Shown in pieces: positions 24,430-33,027 of a stretch of DNA of 64,000 nt. The notes under the pieces were generated by a model, which was not told the origin of the DNA, did not search any database, and was given only the letters and a program-made list of their open reading frames with translations. Numbering within the stretch: the first letter of the stretch is position 1; the number at the start of each line of letters is the position of its first letter. Origin of the DNA: Pelagirhabdus alkalitolerans (GTDB lineage Bacteria > Bacillota > Bacilli > Bacillales > Amphibacillaceae); NCBI RefSeq assembly GCF_900096905.1, contig NZ_FMYI01000006.1:1-64000 (forward strand). The letters run 5' to 3'. A program made the position numbers and the translations under genes.

Positions 24430-25425
24430 ATGAAGATTAAAGATATTGCGAAGCTTGCGGGGGTCTCACCTGCAACAGTATCACGCGTTATGAACAACAA
24501 AGGATACGTTAAAGCTGAAAAGCGAAAAGCAGTTGAGAGAGTGATTCGAGATGTGAATTATCAACCTAACGAAATTGCTAAGTCATTAAAAAATCAAAAA
24601 TCCAAGATGATTGGTGTGATCGTACCGAAAATCAGTACTGAAACAGCCAGTCGAGTCGTTGATGGAATTACGACAGTCGCAAAAGAACACGGTTATCAAT
24701 TAATCATTGCGAATACCAACTTAGATGTCGAAGAAGAAATAAGGTATCTTAATTTTTTATCTAATAAGTTAGTTGATGGGATTATCATGATGGCAACCGA
24801 AATAACACCCATACATGAAGAGGTTATGAGTCAATTAACGATCCCAATCGTCATTGTTGGTCAAAAGTTGGAAGGGTATACATCTGTTTTACATGATGAT
24901 TACCGAGCATCTAAAGCAATGGTGAATTATTTAATTGATAAGGGACATACTGATATTGCATTTATCGGTGTTGATCCTAAAGATGAAGCTGTCGGCGTGA
25001 TTCGAAAAAAAGCTTATACAGATGCTTTAGAAGAAGCGGGTATTTCAGTTTCGAATCAACAATTTGCGATCGGAGATTTTGAGATCGAAACGGCTTATAA
25101 GAGCATGGGTGAGCTACTGACAAGAAGTCAACCAACTGCAGTTTTTGCGGTTACTGATCACTTAGCAATTGGGGCGATTCACAGCATTTCAGATCATGGC
25201 TTACGGATACCAGATGATATATCCGTCGTTGGGATCGGGGATGTTAAATTAGCAAAATATTTTTCCCCTCCACTAACAACTGTACATTATATGTTCAAAA
25301 CTAGTGGCATAAAAGCAGCAGAAGCTTTGTTTGAAAACATTCAAACCGGGGTAAGAAAAAACCAAGACATCATGATTGACTTTCAGTTTGAAGAAAGATC
25401 GAGCGTTTGCTCCATCATTAAATAA
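24430..25425 (+). CDS. scrR: LacI-family repressor of the sucrose operon
   Basis: Predicted repressor of sucrose uptake and cleavage. 331 aa from the ATG at 24430, chosen because AGGTGA lies 6 bp before it; the upstream GTG at 24421 overlaps that site. An N-terminal HTH and hinge (KIKDIAKLAGVSPATVSRVM, about 2-21) is followed by a periplasmic-binding-protein-like effector domain. Identical 16-bp palindromes occur before this gene and before scrA. Inducer unknown; sucrose-6-phosphate or fructose is likely. Confidence 0.9.
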   Translation: MKIKDIAKLAGVSPATVSRVMNNKGYVKAEKRKAVERVIRDVNYQPNEIAKSLKNQKSKMIGVIVPKISTETASRVVDGITTVAKEHGYQLIIANTNLDVEEEIRYLNFLSNKLVDGIIMMATEITPIHEEVMSQLTIPIVIVGQKLEGYTSVLHDDYRASKAMVNYLIDKGHTDIAFIGVDPKDEAVGVIRKKAYTDALEEAGISVSNQQFAIGDFEIETAYKSMGELLTRSQPTAVFAVTDHLAIGAIHSISDHGLRIPDDISVVGIGDVKLAKYFSPPLTTVHYMFKTSGIKAAEALFENIQTGVRKNQDIMIDFQFEERSSVCSIIK

Positions 25426-25450
25426 GGAGAGAGCCTCTTTCTTTTAGAGA

Positions 25451-25490
25451 AACTGAAATCGATTTCAGTTCAAAGAAAATCATTTATAAT
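25451..25490 (+). promoter_or_regulatory. scrA promoter with ScrR operator
   Basis: The 20-bp palindrome AACTGAAATCGATTTCAGTT (25451-25470) covers the expected -35 position, and TATAAT lies at 25485-25490. It has the same core as the operator at 24381-24396. The AGGAGG of scrA follows at 25496. Confidence 0.8.
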
Positions 25491-25510
25491 CACTTAGGAG
25501 GTAAACAACC

Positions 25511-26893
25511 ATGCAGAACGAGAAAACAATTAAAAAGTTGTTAGAAGTCGTTGGTGGTAAAGATAATATTAAAAATTACGAACATTGTGCCACACGTCTT
25601 CGGATTATTTTAAAAGACGATAGTAAACTAGATAAAGAAGCAACAGAAGAAATTCCTGAAAATAAAGGATATTTCTTTAATACTGGTCAGCACCAATTTA
25701 TTTTTGGTACCGGTAAAGTAAACGAAGTTCATGCGGATCTTAAAGAAGAAATGGGTGATGAGGACGAATCATCATCTAGTCAAGATGGTGACTTTAAAGA
25801 TGACGTTTACCAAAACTTAAGTCCCGTGCAACGTGTTGTTCGTACTTTAGCAGATATTTTAGTACCTCTTATTCCAGCGTTAGTAACAACAGGTCTTTTA
25901 ATGGGTGTTCGTGGTCTATTAGTCGAGCTCGGTATGGAATTTGATGACACATGGTTTGCTATTTTTGAAATGTTAACGGATACAGCCTTTGCATTCTTAC
26001 CTGTTCTAATTGCGTATAGTGCGACGCGGAAATTTGGTGGTAACCCTATTATTGGTATAGTTGTTGGTTTAATGATGGTTGCCCCGCAACTTCCTAACGC
26101 ATGGGTAGTGGCAGAAGGTGACGCCGATCCTATGAATGTTCTCGGTATACCAGTTGTTGGTTACCAAGGGTCAATTATCCCTGCTATTGTAGCTGGTTAT
26201 TTAATTTCTAAATTAGAGAAGAATTTAAGAAAAGTCGTACCGCAAATGATGGATTTAGTTGTTACACCGTTCGTTAGTTTAACAGTAACAATTACAGTTA
26301 TGTTATTAGTACTCGGTCCAATTTTACAAACTGTTGAATCTGGTGTTATTAATTCAATTGTTTATTTAATTGAAGCACCGTTAGGTATTGGATACATTGT
26401 TTATGGTGCCTTGCAACAAGTACTCGTTATTACAGGCTTGCACCACTCATTAAGTATTATTGAAATTAGCTTAATAGATGATACAGGCTTTAATGTTCTA
26501 AACACATTGGGTACAGCTAGTATGGCAGGACAGTTTGGTGCGGCGATTGCAACTGCAATGCTTATGAAGAATAAAGTTAAGAAAAGTAATGCTTTATCAT
26601 CATCTGCATCAACACTATTCGGTATTACTGAACCACTATTATTCGGTGTAAACTTACGCCATATTCGTATTTTTGCTTCAGGTATGATTGGTGGTGCTGC
26701 TGGTGGCTTACTAACGTATATTTTTGGTTTAGCAGGTTCTGGATTGGGTATAACATTTATACCAGGTCTCTTATTATATACACACAGTATTGCGGCCTTC
26801 ATTCAGTACTTCATCGTGATCGCTCTAGCATTCGGGGTAAGCTTTGTATTAGTAAGAGCCCAAGCTAAAGCCATTCGTGAAGAAGTCAACTAA
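25511..26893 (+). CDS. scrA: Sucrose PTS permease, EIIBC
   Basis: Imports and phosphorylates sucrose to sucrose 6-phosphate in the membrane. 460 aa: an EIIB domain (about 1-80) with the phosphorylated C26 in EHCATRLRIIL, a charged linker (about 80-105), and an EIIC domain with about ten membrane helices and the FGITEPLLFGVNL substrate motif. There is no EIIA domain, so a glucose-type EIIA from elsewhere must serve it. Sucrose specificity is inferred from the neighbouring fructokinase, GH32 hydrolase and shared operators; trehalose is a less likely alternative. Confidence 0.9.
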   Translation: MQNEKTIKKLLEVVGGKDNIKNYEHCATRLRIILKDDSKLDKEATEEIPENKGYFFNTGQHQFIFGTGKVNEVHADLKEEMGDEDESSSSQDGDFKDDVYQNLSPVQRVVRTLADILVPLIPALVTTGLLMGVRGLLVELGMEFDDTWFAIFEMLTDTAFAFLPVLIAYSATRKFGGNPIIGIVVGLMMVAPQLPNAWVVAEGDADPMNVLGIPVVGYQGSIIPAIVAGYLISKLEKNLRKVVPQMMDLVVTPFVSLTVTITVMLLVLGPILQTVESGVINSIVYLIEAPLGIGYIVYGALQQVLVITGLHHSLSIIEISLIDDTGFNVLNTLGTASMAGQFGAAIATAMLMKNKVKKSNALSSSASTLFGITEPLLFGVNLRHIRIFASGMIGGAAGGLLTYIFGLAGSGLGITFIPGLLLYTHSIAAFIQYFIVIALAFGVSFVLVRAQAKAIREEVN

Positions 26894-26908
26894 TTATAAA
26901 TAAAAGTT

Positions 26909-26937
26909 AGGGTGAAACGTCAATTGTGCGTTTCACC
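26909..26937 (+). other. Intercistronic hairpin between scrA and scrK
   Basis: GGGTGAAACG (26909-26918) pairs perfectly with CGTTTCACCC (26928-26937). No T-run follows, so it is more likely an mRNA stabiliser or processing signal than a terminator. Confidence 0.55.
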
Positions 26938-26961
26938 CATACTATGTTTAGGGGGAAAAAC

Positions 26962-27936
26962 ATGCAAAGTAAATTATATGCAATTGGAGAAGCACTCATT
27001 GATTTTATTCCAAATGTAACCAATACTTCTTTAAAAGATGTTGAATCGTTTAAAAAAGTGATGGGAGGTGCACCAGCTAATGTAGCGGTTGCTGTTTCAA
27101 AATTAGGTGGAGACTGTAGCTTTGTTTCGAAATTAGGGAACGATGCATTCGGTGATCATATTACGGAAAGACTAATTGAGCACCAAGTTGATACAACGTA
27201 TTTAGAAAAGACAGATGAAGCAAACACAGGTCTTGCATTTGTATCTTTGCGGGCAGATGGTGAGCGTGATTTTTCATTTTATCGTAAACCTAGTGCTGAT
27301 ATGCTTTTAACACGTGAAGAAGTTGATAAAATCAAGTTTGAATCAACGGATATTTTACATTTCGGATCTGTTGACTTAATCGATGCACCGATTAAAGGCG
27401 CACATGAATTGTTGATTGAACGAGCACATGAAGCAGGTGCCGTAGTCAGTTTTGATCCCAATGTTCGATTGCCACTATGGGATTCAGAGGAAGAATGCCA
27501 AACAACGATTCAATCTTTTATTCCTAAAGCAAATGTGTTAAAGATTTCAGATGAAGAATTAGAGTTTATTACAGGCATTAAAGATGAAACGAAAGCACTT
27601 GATTCTTTGTTTGTTGGTGCAGTGCATACGGTTATTTACACAATGGGTAAAGAAGGTGCGCGAATTCTAACAAAAAATGGGTTGAAAGCCTCGCATCATG
27701 GCTTTTCTGTAAAAGCTATTGATACAACAGGAGCAGGCGATGCATTTGTGGGCGCAACCCTTTATCAATTACAAAAACGATTAGATAATCAAGAAACTCT
27801 TGATTTACTTGATGAAGCTTCATGGGAAGATATGTTACAATTCAGTAATGGATATGCTGCTCTTACCACTCAAGAACACGGAGCTGTTGATGCTCTACCG
27901 ACTTTAAAAGAGGCACGTATGTTCATCCAAAAGTAA
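26962..27936 (+). CDS. scrK: Fructokinase
   Basis: Phosphorylates the fructose released from sucrose 6-phosphate to fructose 6-phosphate. 324 aa from the ATG at 26962, which has GGGGG before it; the longer frame from 26926 would start inside a hairpin. PfkB family: GGAPANVAVAVSKLGG near the N-terminus and DTTGAGDAFVGATL with the catalytic Asp near the C-terminus. Third gene of scrRAKB. Confidence 0.92.
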   Translation: MQSKLYAIGEALIDFIPNVTNTSLKDVESFKKVMGGAPANVAVAVSKLGGDCSFVSKLGNDAFGDHITERLIEHQVDTTYLEKTDEANTGLAFVSLRADGERDFSFYRKPSADMLLTREEVDKIKFESTDILHFGSVDLIDAPIKGAHELLIERAHEAGAVVSFDPNVRLPLWDSEEECQTTIQSFIPKANVLKISDEELEFITGIKDETKALDSLFVGAVHTVIYTMGKEGARILTKNGLKASHHGFSVKAIDTTGAGDAFVGATLYQLQKRLDNQETLDLLDEASWEDMLQFSNGYAALTTQEHGAVDALPTLKEARMFIQK

Positions 27937-27979
27937 CTGAGATTTACATTGGAAATTAAGAGACGTAAGGAGTGGCGTT

Positions 27980-29455
27980 ATGAATCCGTTACATCAAGAA
28001 TTAAAACAGGTTTATCATTCGGATCAAATAGAAGCGAAAAAAAAGACAGTTAATCAAGACCCATGGCGACTTACTTATCATGTTATGCCACCAATTGGAT
28101 GGCTAAATGACCCTAATGGCGTTTGTCATTTCAATGGTCGTTACCATTTATATTATCAATACAGCCCTCATGATGCTGTAGGCGGCATGAAATATTGGGG
28201 GCATAAGTCATCAACTGATCTTGTTCATTTTGAAGATCATGGGATCAAGTTGTACCCTGATGAGCCATATGATTTACATGGTGTATACTCAGGGAGTGCT
28301 TATATTAAAGATGACATGATTCATTATTTTTACACGGGAAATGTGAAGCATTTAGGTGATCATGATTATGTATCGTCAGGAAGAGAACAAAATACGATTC
28401 ATGCGATCAGCACTGACGGTGGTTTTACAATTGAAAAACAAGCATGTGTTATTGGTGCAGACGAGTATCCAAAAGAGTTTTCAAATCATATTCGTGATCC
28501 TAAACTGTTTAAGTTAAATAGTCATTACTACATGATACTAGGTGCAAGAGATCGCGAAGATAAAGGACAAGTCATTGTTTATCGATCTTCTGATTTATTT
28601 AATTGGACTTATCAAGGTGTTTTTGCAGGTCCAAGCCCTGATCTTGGCTATATGTGGGAGTGTCCGGACTACTTTACATTAGACGGGCATGATGTTTTAT
28701 TGATGTCTCCTCAAGGTGTAGAGGCTAAAGGACATGAGTTTCAAAATGTGTATCAATCGGGTTATATGATCGGACATCTAGATCCCGAAAATATTACATT
28801 CACACCCGAAAAGGACTTTAAAGAATTGGATCGTGGTTTTGATTTTTATGCACCACAGACGTTTGAAGACGAGTCAGGTCGCCGGATTATGTGGGCATGG
28901 ATGGGATTACCACCTGATGATGACAATATACAGAACCCTACAATCGAACGTGGTTGGCAACATGCGATGACCATGCCTAGAGAATTGAAGATAATTGATG
29001 AAAAGTTGTATCAATTACCATTAGAGGAATATAAAGTGCTTCGCCAAGATGAAAAAGAAATGAATTTAACGATTTCTGGTCATCAAGAAGTAAAAGAATT
29101 AAATGGTGAGGTTTACGAACTGCAAATAGATGTTCATAGATGTGGAGATGAGTTATCCATTCATCTAAGACAAGATACAACCATTTCCTTTTCCAAAAAA
29201 TCAGGCAAATTATCATTAAATCATGGCAAGTCAGGTTATGGACGTGATGAACGTATTATTGAGTTAGATGAACTTAAACAAGTGCGTGTATTTTCCGATA
29301 TGTCATCTCTTGAAGTGTTTATTAATGGTGGGGAGTATGTCTTCTCAACACGTGTCTATCCAGAGCCAGGGCAAGATCAAATTAGTTTTTCTGGTGAAGG
29401 GTGTATCCATGTATCAAAATGGGTACTTGCTTCAACAAACGAAAGAGTTTCCTAA
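27980..29455 (+). CDS. scrB: Sucrose-6-phosphate hydrolase (GH32)
   Basis: Cleaves sucrose 6-phosphate to glucose 6-phosphate and fructose in the cytosol. 491 aa, no signal peptide. A five-bladed propeller carries nucleophile D44 in WLNDPNG, transition-state stabiliser D173 in RDP and acid/base E227 in MWECPDYF, followed by a C-terminal beta-sandwich (about 350-491). The stop codon TAA lies inside the stem of the operon's terminator. Confidence 0.95.
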   Translation: MNPLHQELKQVYHSDQIEAKKKTVNQDPWRLTYHVMPPIGWLNDPNGVCHFNGRYHLYYQYSPHDAVGGMKYWGHKSSTDLVHFEDHGIKLYPDEPYDLHGVYSGSAYIKDDMIHYFYTGNVKHLGDHDYVSSGREQNTIHAISTDGGFTIEKQACVIGADEYPKEFSNHIRDPKLFKLNSHYYMILGARDREDKGQVIVYRSSDLFNWTYQGVFAGPSPDLGYMWECPDYFTLDGHDVLLMSPQGVEAKGHEFQNVYQSGYMIGHLDPENITFTPEKDFKELDRGFDFYAPQTFEDESGRRIMWAWMGLPPDDDNIQNPTIERGWQHAMTMPRELKIIDEKLYQLPLEEYKVLRQDEKEMNLTISGHQEVKELNGEVYELQIDVHRCGDELSIHLRQDTTISFSKKSGKLSLNHGKSGYGRDERIIELDELKQVRVFSDMSSLEVFINGGEYVFSTRVYPEPGQDQISFSGEGCIHVSKWVLASTNERVS

Positions 29456-29475
29456 TGAGGAAGCTCTTTTTTTGA
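29442..29475 (+). terminator. Terminator of the scr operon, overlapping the scrB stop
   Basis: AAAGAGTTTCCT pairs with AGGAAGCTCTTT (one G-U) around a 4-nt loop, then seven T. The scrB stop codon begins in the left arm. Confidence 0.88.
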
Positions 29476-29481
29476 CGCCTC

Positions 29482-29510
29482 TTATAGTTGAATTAAAAAC
29501 GTGCTATAAT
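29482..29510 (+). promoter_or_regulatory. aroD promoter
   Basis: TTATAG (29482-29487), a 17-bp spacer and TATAAT (29505-29510) with an extended -10 TGC directly before it. Confidence 0.6.
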
Positions 29511-29539
29511 TTGATCAATATAAAAAAAGGGTGATGCAT

Positions 29540-30286
29540 ATGCTTAAGATAAGAGATATTGAGATCGGATCTGGAAAACCTGGTATTTGTTATCCGATAA
29601 CTGCTAAGAATTCACATGAATTACAGGATCAAATCGAATTTTTATTATCAAAAGAACCGGATATGATTGAATGGCGGGTTGATTTTTATCAAGAAGAAAA
29701 TTGGATAGAAGCCTTGCGAAAAGTACGAGAAAACTTTCAAAATCAAGTCATTATTTTTACATTTAGAACGTTAAAAGAAGGTGGCGAACGTTTTATAACA
29801 GATGAGGATTACCGAATTATGAACGAGAAAGCTATTGATTCGGATCTCGTAGATATCGTTGATGTAGAGCTATTAACCTCTGAGGAAATTAGAAAACGTA
29901 TAATGACGAAAGCAATAGAGCATAATATACATACTATTGTTTCTTATCACAATTTCAACAAGACACCTTCAAACGAGGACATGATACGTTTTATAGAGGA
30001 AGAGAAGAAAGCGGGCGCTTCTATTGCGAAAATGGCTGTAATGCCCGAAAATCCAAGTGATTTAATACGTTTGCTAGACGTCACGAATCAACTCAGTAAC
30101 CATTCGAAAACGCCAATTGTGACAATGGCAATGGGTGGTATTGGTTTATTAAGTCGATTATCCGGAGAATTGTTTGGCTCTGCTATAACATTTGCAAGTG
30201 GGATCAATGCATCAGCACCTGGCCAAATTAATGGAGAAGAAATGGATAGAATACTTAATTTAATTCATAAAAATTTACAATCCTAG
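29540..30286 (+). CDS. aroD: 3-dehydroquinate dehydratase, type I
   Basis: Third step of the shikimate pathway, by a Schiff-base mechanism. 248 aa from the ATG at 29540 (GGGTGA 6 bp upstream). Conserved EWRVD substrate segment, catalytic His in VSYHNF (about 137) and Schiff-base Lys in ASIAKMAVMP (about 164). It is a single gene with its own promoter, unrelated by function to its sucrose neighbours. The C-terminal SAITFASG and AS-APGQ segments are also typical. Confidence 0.93.
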   Translation: MLKIRDIEIGSGKPGICYPITAKNSHELQDQIEFLLSKEPDMIEWRVDFYQEENWIEALRKVRENFQNQVIIFTFRTLKEGGERFITDEDYRIMNEKAIDSDLVDIVDVELLTSEEIRKRIMTKAIEHNIHTIVSYHNFNKTPSNEDMIRFIEEEKKAGASIAKMAVMPENPSDLIRLLDVTNQLSNHSKTPIVTMAMGGIGLLSRLSGELFGSAITFASGINASAPGQINGEEMDRILNLIHKNLQS

Positions 30287-30473
30287 CAAACTTCTTATAC
30301 CCGCTTTTATTAAAAGTAATCATAAAGTCTACAATTGAAATATAAATGTAACATTTCTATTATATCATTGTCATGATTAAGTGTTATACTAGCCGTGCTG
30401 GTGAAAAGAAGAAAGTTTTAAATGAAATGTTAATTTATAGATCAAATGTACATAGAAAGCGGGAGTGAAACCA

Positions 30474-31736
30474 TTGAATTTAAAGAAGATTACAGTTAGT
30501 TTAGCAGTGACGGCAAGCATTGTGTTTGTTTCACCATCGATCAATCAGGTTGTGAACGCAAATCCGAGTGAGATTGAAGAAGATCGTGAACAAATCCAAG
30601 CAGAGCTTGAAGAAAAGCGAGAAGAACTTGAATCGATTCAAGCGGATCTAGTTGAACTAGAAGATGAAATTGAACGTGCAAATGATCAAATCGAAGCAAA
30701 TGAAGAAAAAATTGAAAAAACAGAAGCTGAAGTAGAAGAAGCTGAAGCGGAAATTGAAGAATTGGAAGAAGAAATTGAAGAATTAGAAGAAGATATTGAA
30801 CGACGTCTTGATATTGTCAAAGATCGTGCATCATCACTCCAAAAAAATGGTGGATCTGTTAGCTACTTAGATGTTTTATTCGGCGCTCAAAGTTTTACTG
30901 ATTTTATTGATCGTGTGACGATGGTTTCAAGAATTACACAATCTGATCAAAACTTAATTGAACAATTGGAAACAGACCAAAACACAGTAAAAGAACAAAA
31001 AGAAGAAGTTGAAGACAAGTTATCTGATTTGGAAGAAACGCAATCTGAATTGGTCTTAATGCAAGGTCAAATTGAAGAACAAAAAGAAGCTTTAGAAGAT
31101 GATGTAGAATCATTAGAAGAAAAACAAGAATCTAGTGAATCAATTATTGCTGAGTTAGAATTAGAAGAAGACGAACTTGATCAAATGCTTGCTGATGCAA
31201 GACGTGAGAGAGAGCGTGAACAAGAAGAGGAAAGACAAGAGATGGTTGATAGCTCTTCTAGTTCAAATGGTAACAGCAACAGCGGAGAAGTTACACAATT
31301 TAGTTCATCAAATAATAGCTCTCCAAGTACCGCAAGTGCAGGAAGCGGAGCGATTGAAACAGCTATTACAGCAGGTTATAAGTATTTAAATGGTAATTCT
31401 ACTTATGTATTCGGTGCAGGTCGTACCCAATCAGATATTAACCGTGGTCTATTTGATTGCTCAGGTTATGTATCATGGGCATTCTCAGAAGCTGGTATTA
31501 ATATCCCTGCAAGTACAGGTCAATTAGCTAACACTGGAACACGCGTGTCAACAAGCGACATGCAACCAGGCGATCTAGTATTCTTTGATACGTATCAAAG
31601 AAATGGTCACGTTGGTATTTACAAAGGTGGCGGCGAATTCATTGGCGCTCAAACAACTCCAGGTGTATCAATTGAATCATTAAACAGTGGATACTGGGGC
31701 GATACATTTAATGGACTTGTACGTCGTGTACATTAA
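30474..31736 (+). CDS. cwlO: Exported NlpC/P60 peptidoglycan endopeptidase, CwlO type
   Basis: Predicted DL-endopeptidase that opens wall cross-peptides for growth. 420 aa from the TTG at 30474 (GGGAG 9 bp upstream; GTG at 30465 is possible). A signal peptide (about 1-30) is followed by a very Glu-rich coiled coil (about 32-250, PcsB/CwlO-like), a Ser/Asn linker (about 255-295) and an NlpC/P60 domain with Cys 329 in FDCSGYVSW and His 379 in NGHVGIY. In B. subtilis CwlO needs FtsEX; no ftsEX is near. An extended -10 TGTTATACT (30382-30390) lies upstream. Confidence 0.92.
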   Translation: MNLKKITVSLAVTASIVFVSPSINQVVNANPSEIEEDREQIQAELEEKREELESIQADLVELEDEIERANDQIEANEEKIEKTEAEVEEAEAEIEELEEEIEELEEDIERRLDIVKDRASSLQKNGGSVSYLDVLFGAQSFTDFIDRVTMVSRITQSDQNLIEQLETDQNTVKEQKEEVEDKLSDLEETQSELVLMQGQIEEQKEALEDDVESLEEKQESSESIIAELELEEDELDQMLADARREREREQEEERQEMVDSSSSSNGNSNSGEVTQFSSSNNSSPSTASAGSGAIETAITAGYKYLNGNSTYVFGAGRTQSDINRGLFDCSGYVSWAFSEAGINIPASTGQLANTGTRVSTSDMQPGDLVFFDTYQRNGHVGIYKGGGEFIGAQTTPGVSIESLNSGYWGDTFNGLVRRVH

Positions 31737-31753
31737 GAATTAGTATATTAATT

Positions 31754-31790
31754 AAAGCTTTCACTTCTAATAAAGGAGTGAAAGCTTTTT
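31754..31790 (+). terminator. Terminator after the cwlO-type gene
   Basis: AAAGCTTTCACT pairs with AGTGAAAGCTTT, followed by T-rich sequence. Confidence 0.85.
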
Positions 31791-31820
31791 GTTTGTGTTC
31801 ATAGCACTACTAGCAAATTG

Positions 31821-31930
31821 CACACAAATCCCTGATCCTTGCACACATATATGAAATTTTAAACACAAATTCAAATTATTTCACACAAATAGAAATTTCC
31901 GCACACAAATCAAAAATTGTTCATACAAAT
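31821..31930. repeat. Six-unit CACACAAAT tandem array, 20-bp period
   Basis: CACACAAAT or a close variant starts at 31821, 31842, 31862, 31882, 31902 and 31922, so spacing is 21, 20, 20, 20, 20. The 11 bases between units are AT-rich and less conserved. It fills the space between two converging terminators and encodes no protein. Two more units lie at 24238-24266. Confidence 0.75.
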
Positions 31931-31931
31931 T

Positions 31932-31972
31932 AAAAAGCTCAAGCATCAGACCTTCTAATGCTTGAGCTTTTT
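31932..31972 (-). terminator. Terminator of degV
   Basis: AAAAAGCTCAAGCAT pairs perfectly with ATGCTTGAGCTTTTT. It has T-runs on both strands and lies just past the degV stop. Confidence 0.88.
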
Positions 31973-31973
31973 C

Positions 31974-32834
31974 TTAATTGTAAACATCGTTTGAGAAGAA
32001 TAATGCAAGTGTTCCTGGTCCAGAATGTGCACCAACGGTAGAACCAACCATTCTAATCTCAACACCGGCCACATCAAATCGTTCTTGAATCATATCACGT
32101 AGTTGTTCGGCTTTATCAAGGGCATCACCATGGCTAATACCGATTGTTTGATTTGAAAAGTCCCCGCCACGATCATCCATTAAATCAACCATACGAGAAA
32201 GTACTTTCTTGGATCCTCTAATTTTTTCTAGCGGAATTAATTTACCGTCATCGACGTGGAGTAGTGGTTTAATCTTTAGTAATGTTCCAACAAACGCGGC
32301 AGATTTACTCACTCGTCCTCCTCGGTAAAGGTATTCTAAGTCATCAACTGTAAATATATGTTCAGTATGTTCAGCGTTATAGCGTGATTTAGCTGTAATT
32401 TCTTCTAGAGAGTGATTTTCAAGTGCTAGTTTAGCTGCTCTTAAAACAACGAGTCCATAGCCGAGTGATGCACATTTCGTATCTACTAATTGAAGTTGCC
32501 AATTAGGGTATTGGTCTTGTACTTCTTGGGCTGCGATCGTTGCTGATTGATAGGTACCAGAAAGCTCTGAAGAAAATCCTAGATAAAGACATGGTTTATT
32601 TTCTTCAGCATATTTCATAAATACCCGTTTAAAATCCTCTGGTGCAGCTTGGGCTGTTTTAGGTGCCTTACCATCTCGCATTGAATCATAGATGGTTTTT
32701 GCAGAGATAGTTTGTCCATCTTGATAGGTTTCACCATCTAAAAGCACAGATAAACTGACTCGTTCAATATGATAATCTTTGTAATCTTGATCTGTTAAAT
32801 CACAAGCTGAATCGGCAATAATTTGTACGCGCAT
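31974..32834 (-). CDS. degV: DegV-family fatty-acid-binding protein
   Basis: DegV/FakB proteins bind a fatty acid and present it to FakA kinase. 286 aa from the ATG at 32834, which has GGAGGAG upstream. N-terminal IIADSACDLT and central LGFSSELSGTYQSA match the family's lipid-binding segments; a C-terminal GSTVGAHSGPGTLALFF is typical. No fakA is nearby, so its role in fatty-acid uptake is family inference. Confidence 0.92.
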   Translation of the reverse strand: MRVQIIADSACDLTDQDYKDYHIERVSLSVLLDGETYQDGQTISAKTIYDSMRDGKAPKTAQAAPEDFKRVFMKYAEENKPCLYLGFSSELSGTYQSATIAAQEVQDQYPNWQLQLVDTKCASLGYGLVVLRAAKLALENHSLEEITAKSRYNAEHTEHIFTVDDLEYLYRGGRVSKSAAFVGTLLKIKPLLHVDDGKLIPLEKIRGSKKVLSRMVDLMDDRGGDFSNQTIGISHGDALDKAEQLRDMIQERFDVAGVEIRMVGSTVGAHSGPGTLALFFSNDVYN

Positions 32835-33027
32835 ATAAATCTCCTCCATTTTAAAATAAAAAATAATAGAATGATTGCATAATGACTACTTCTAGTTTAT
32901 AGTTAGCTGTGGCATTCGTCAAAGTATATTTTCAGAATGATCATTTATTTGAGAATTCCTTACGATTAGCTTGGTATCTATATGGGTAGTGTAAGTTATA
33001 GTAGAAACAAGTTTGGGGGTATGTATT

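Noticed and set aside
26401..26802. 133-codon minus-strand frame opposite scrA
   Set aside because: It shadows the EIIC membrane domain; the scrA reading has clear motifs.
31821..31930. CRISPR array
   Set aside because: Period of 20 bp with a 9-bp conserved unit and AT-rich gaps does not fit repeats and spacers, and no cas gene is present.
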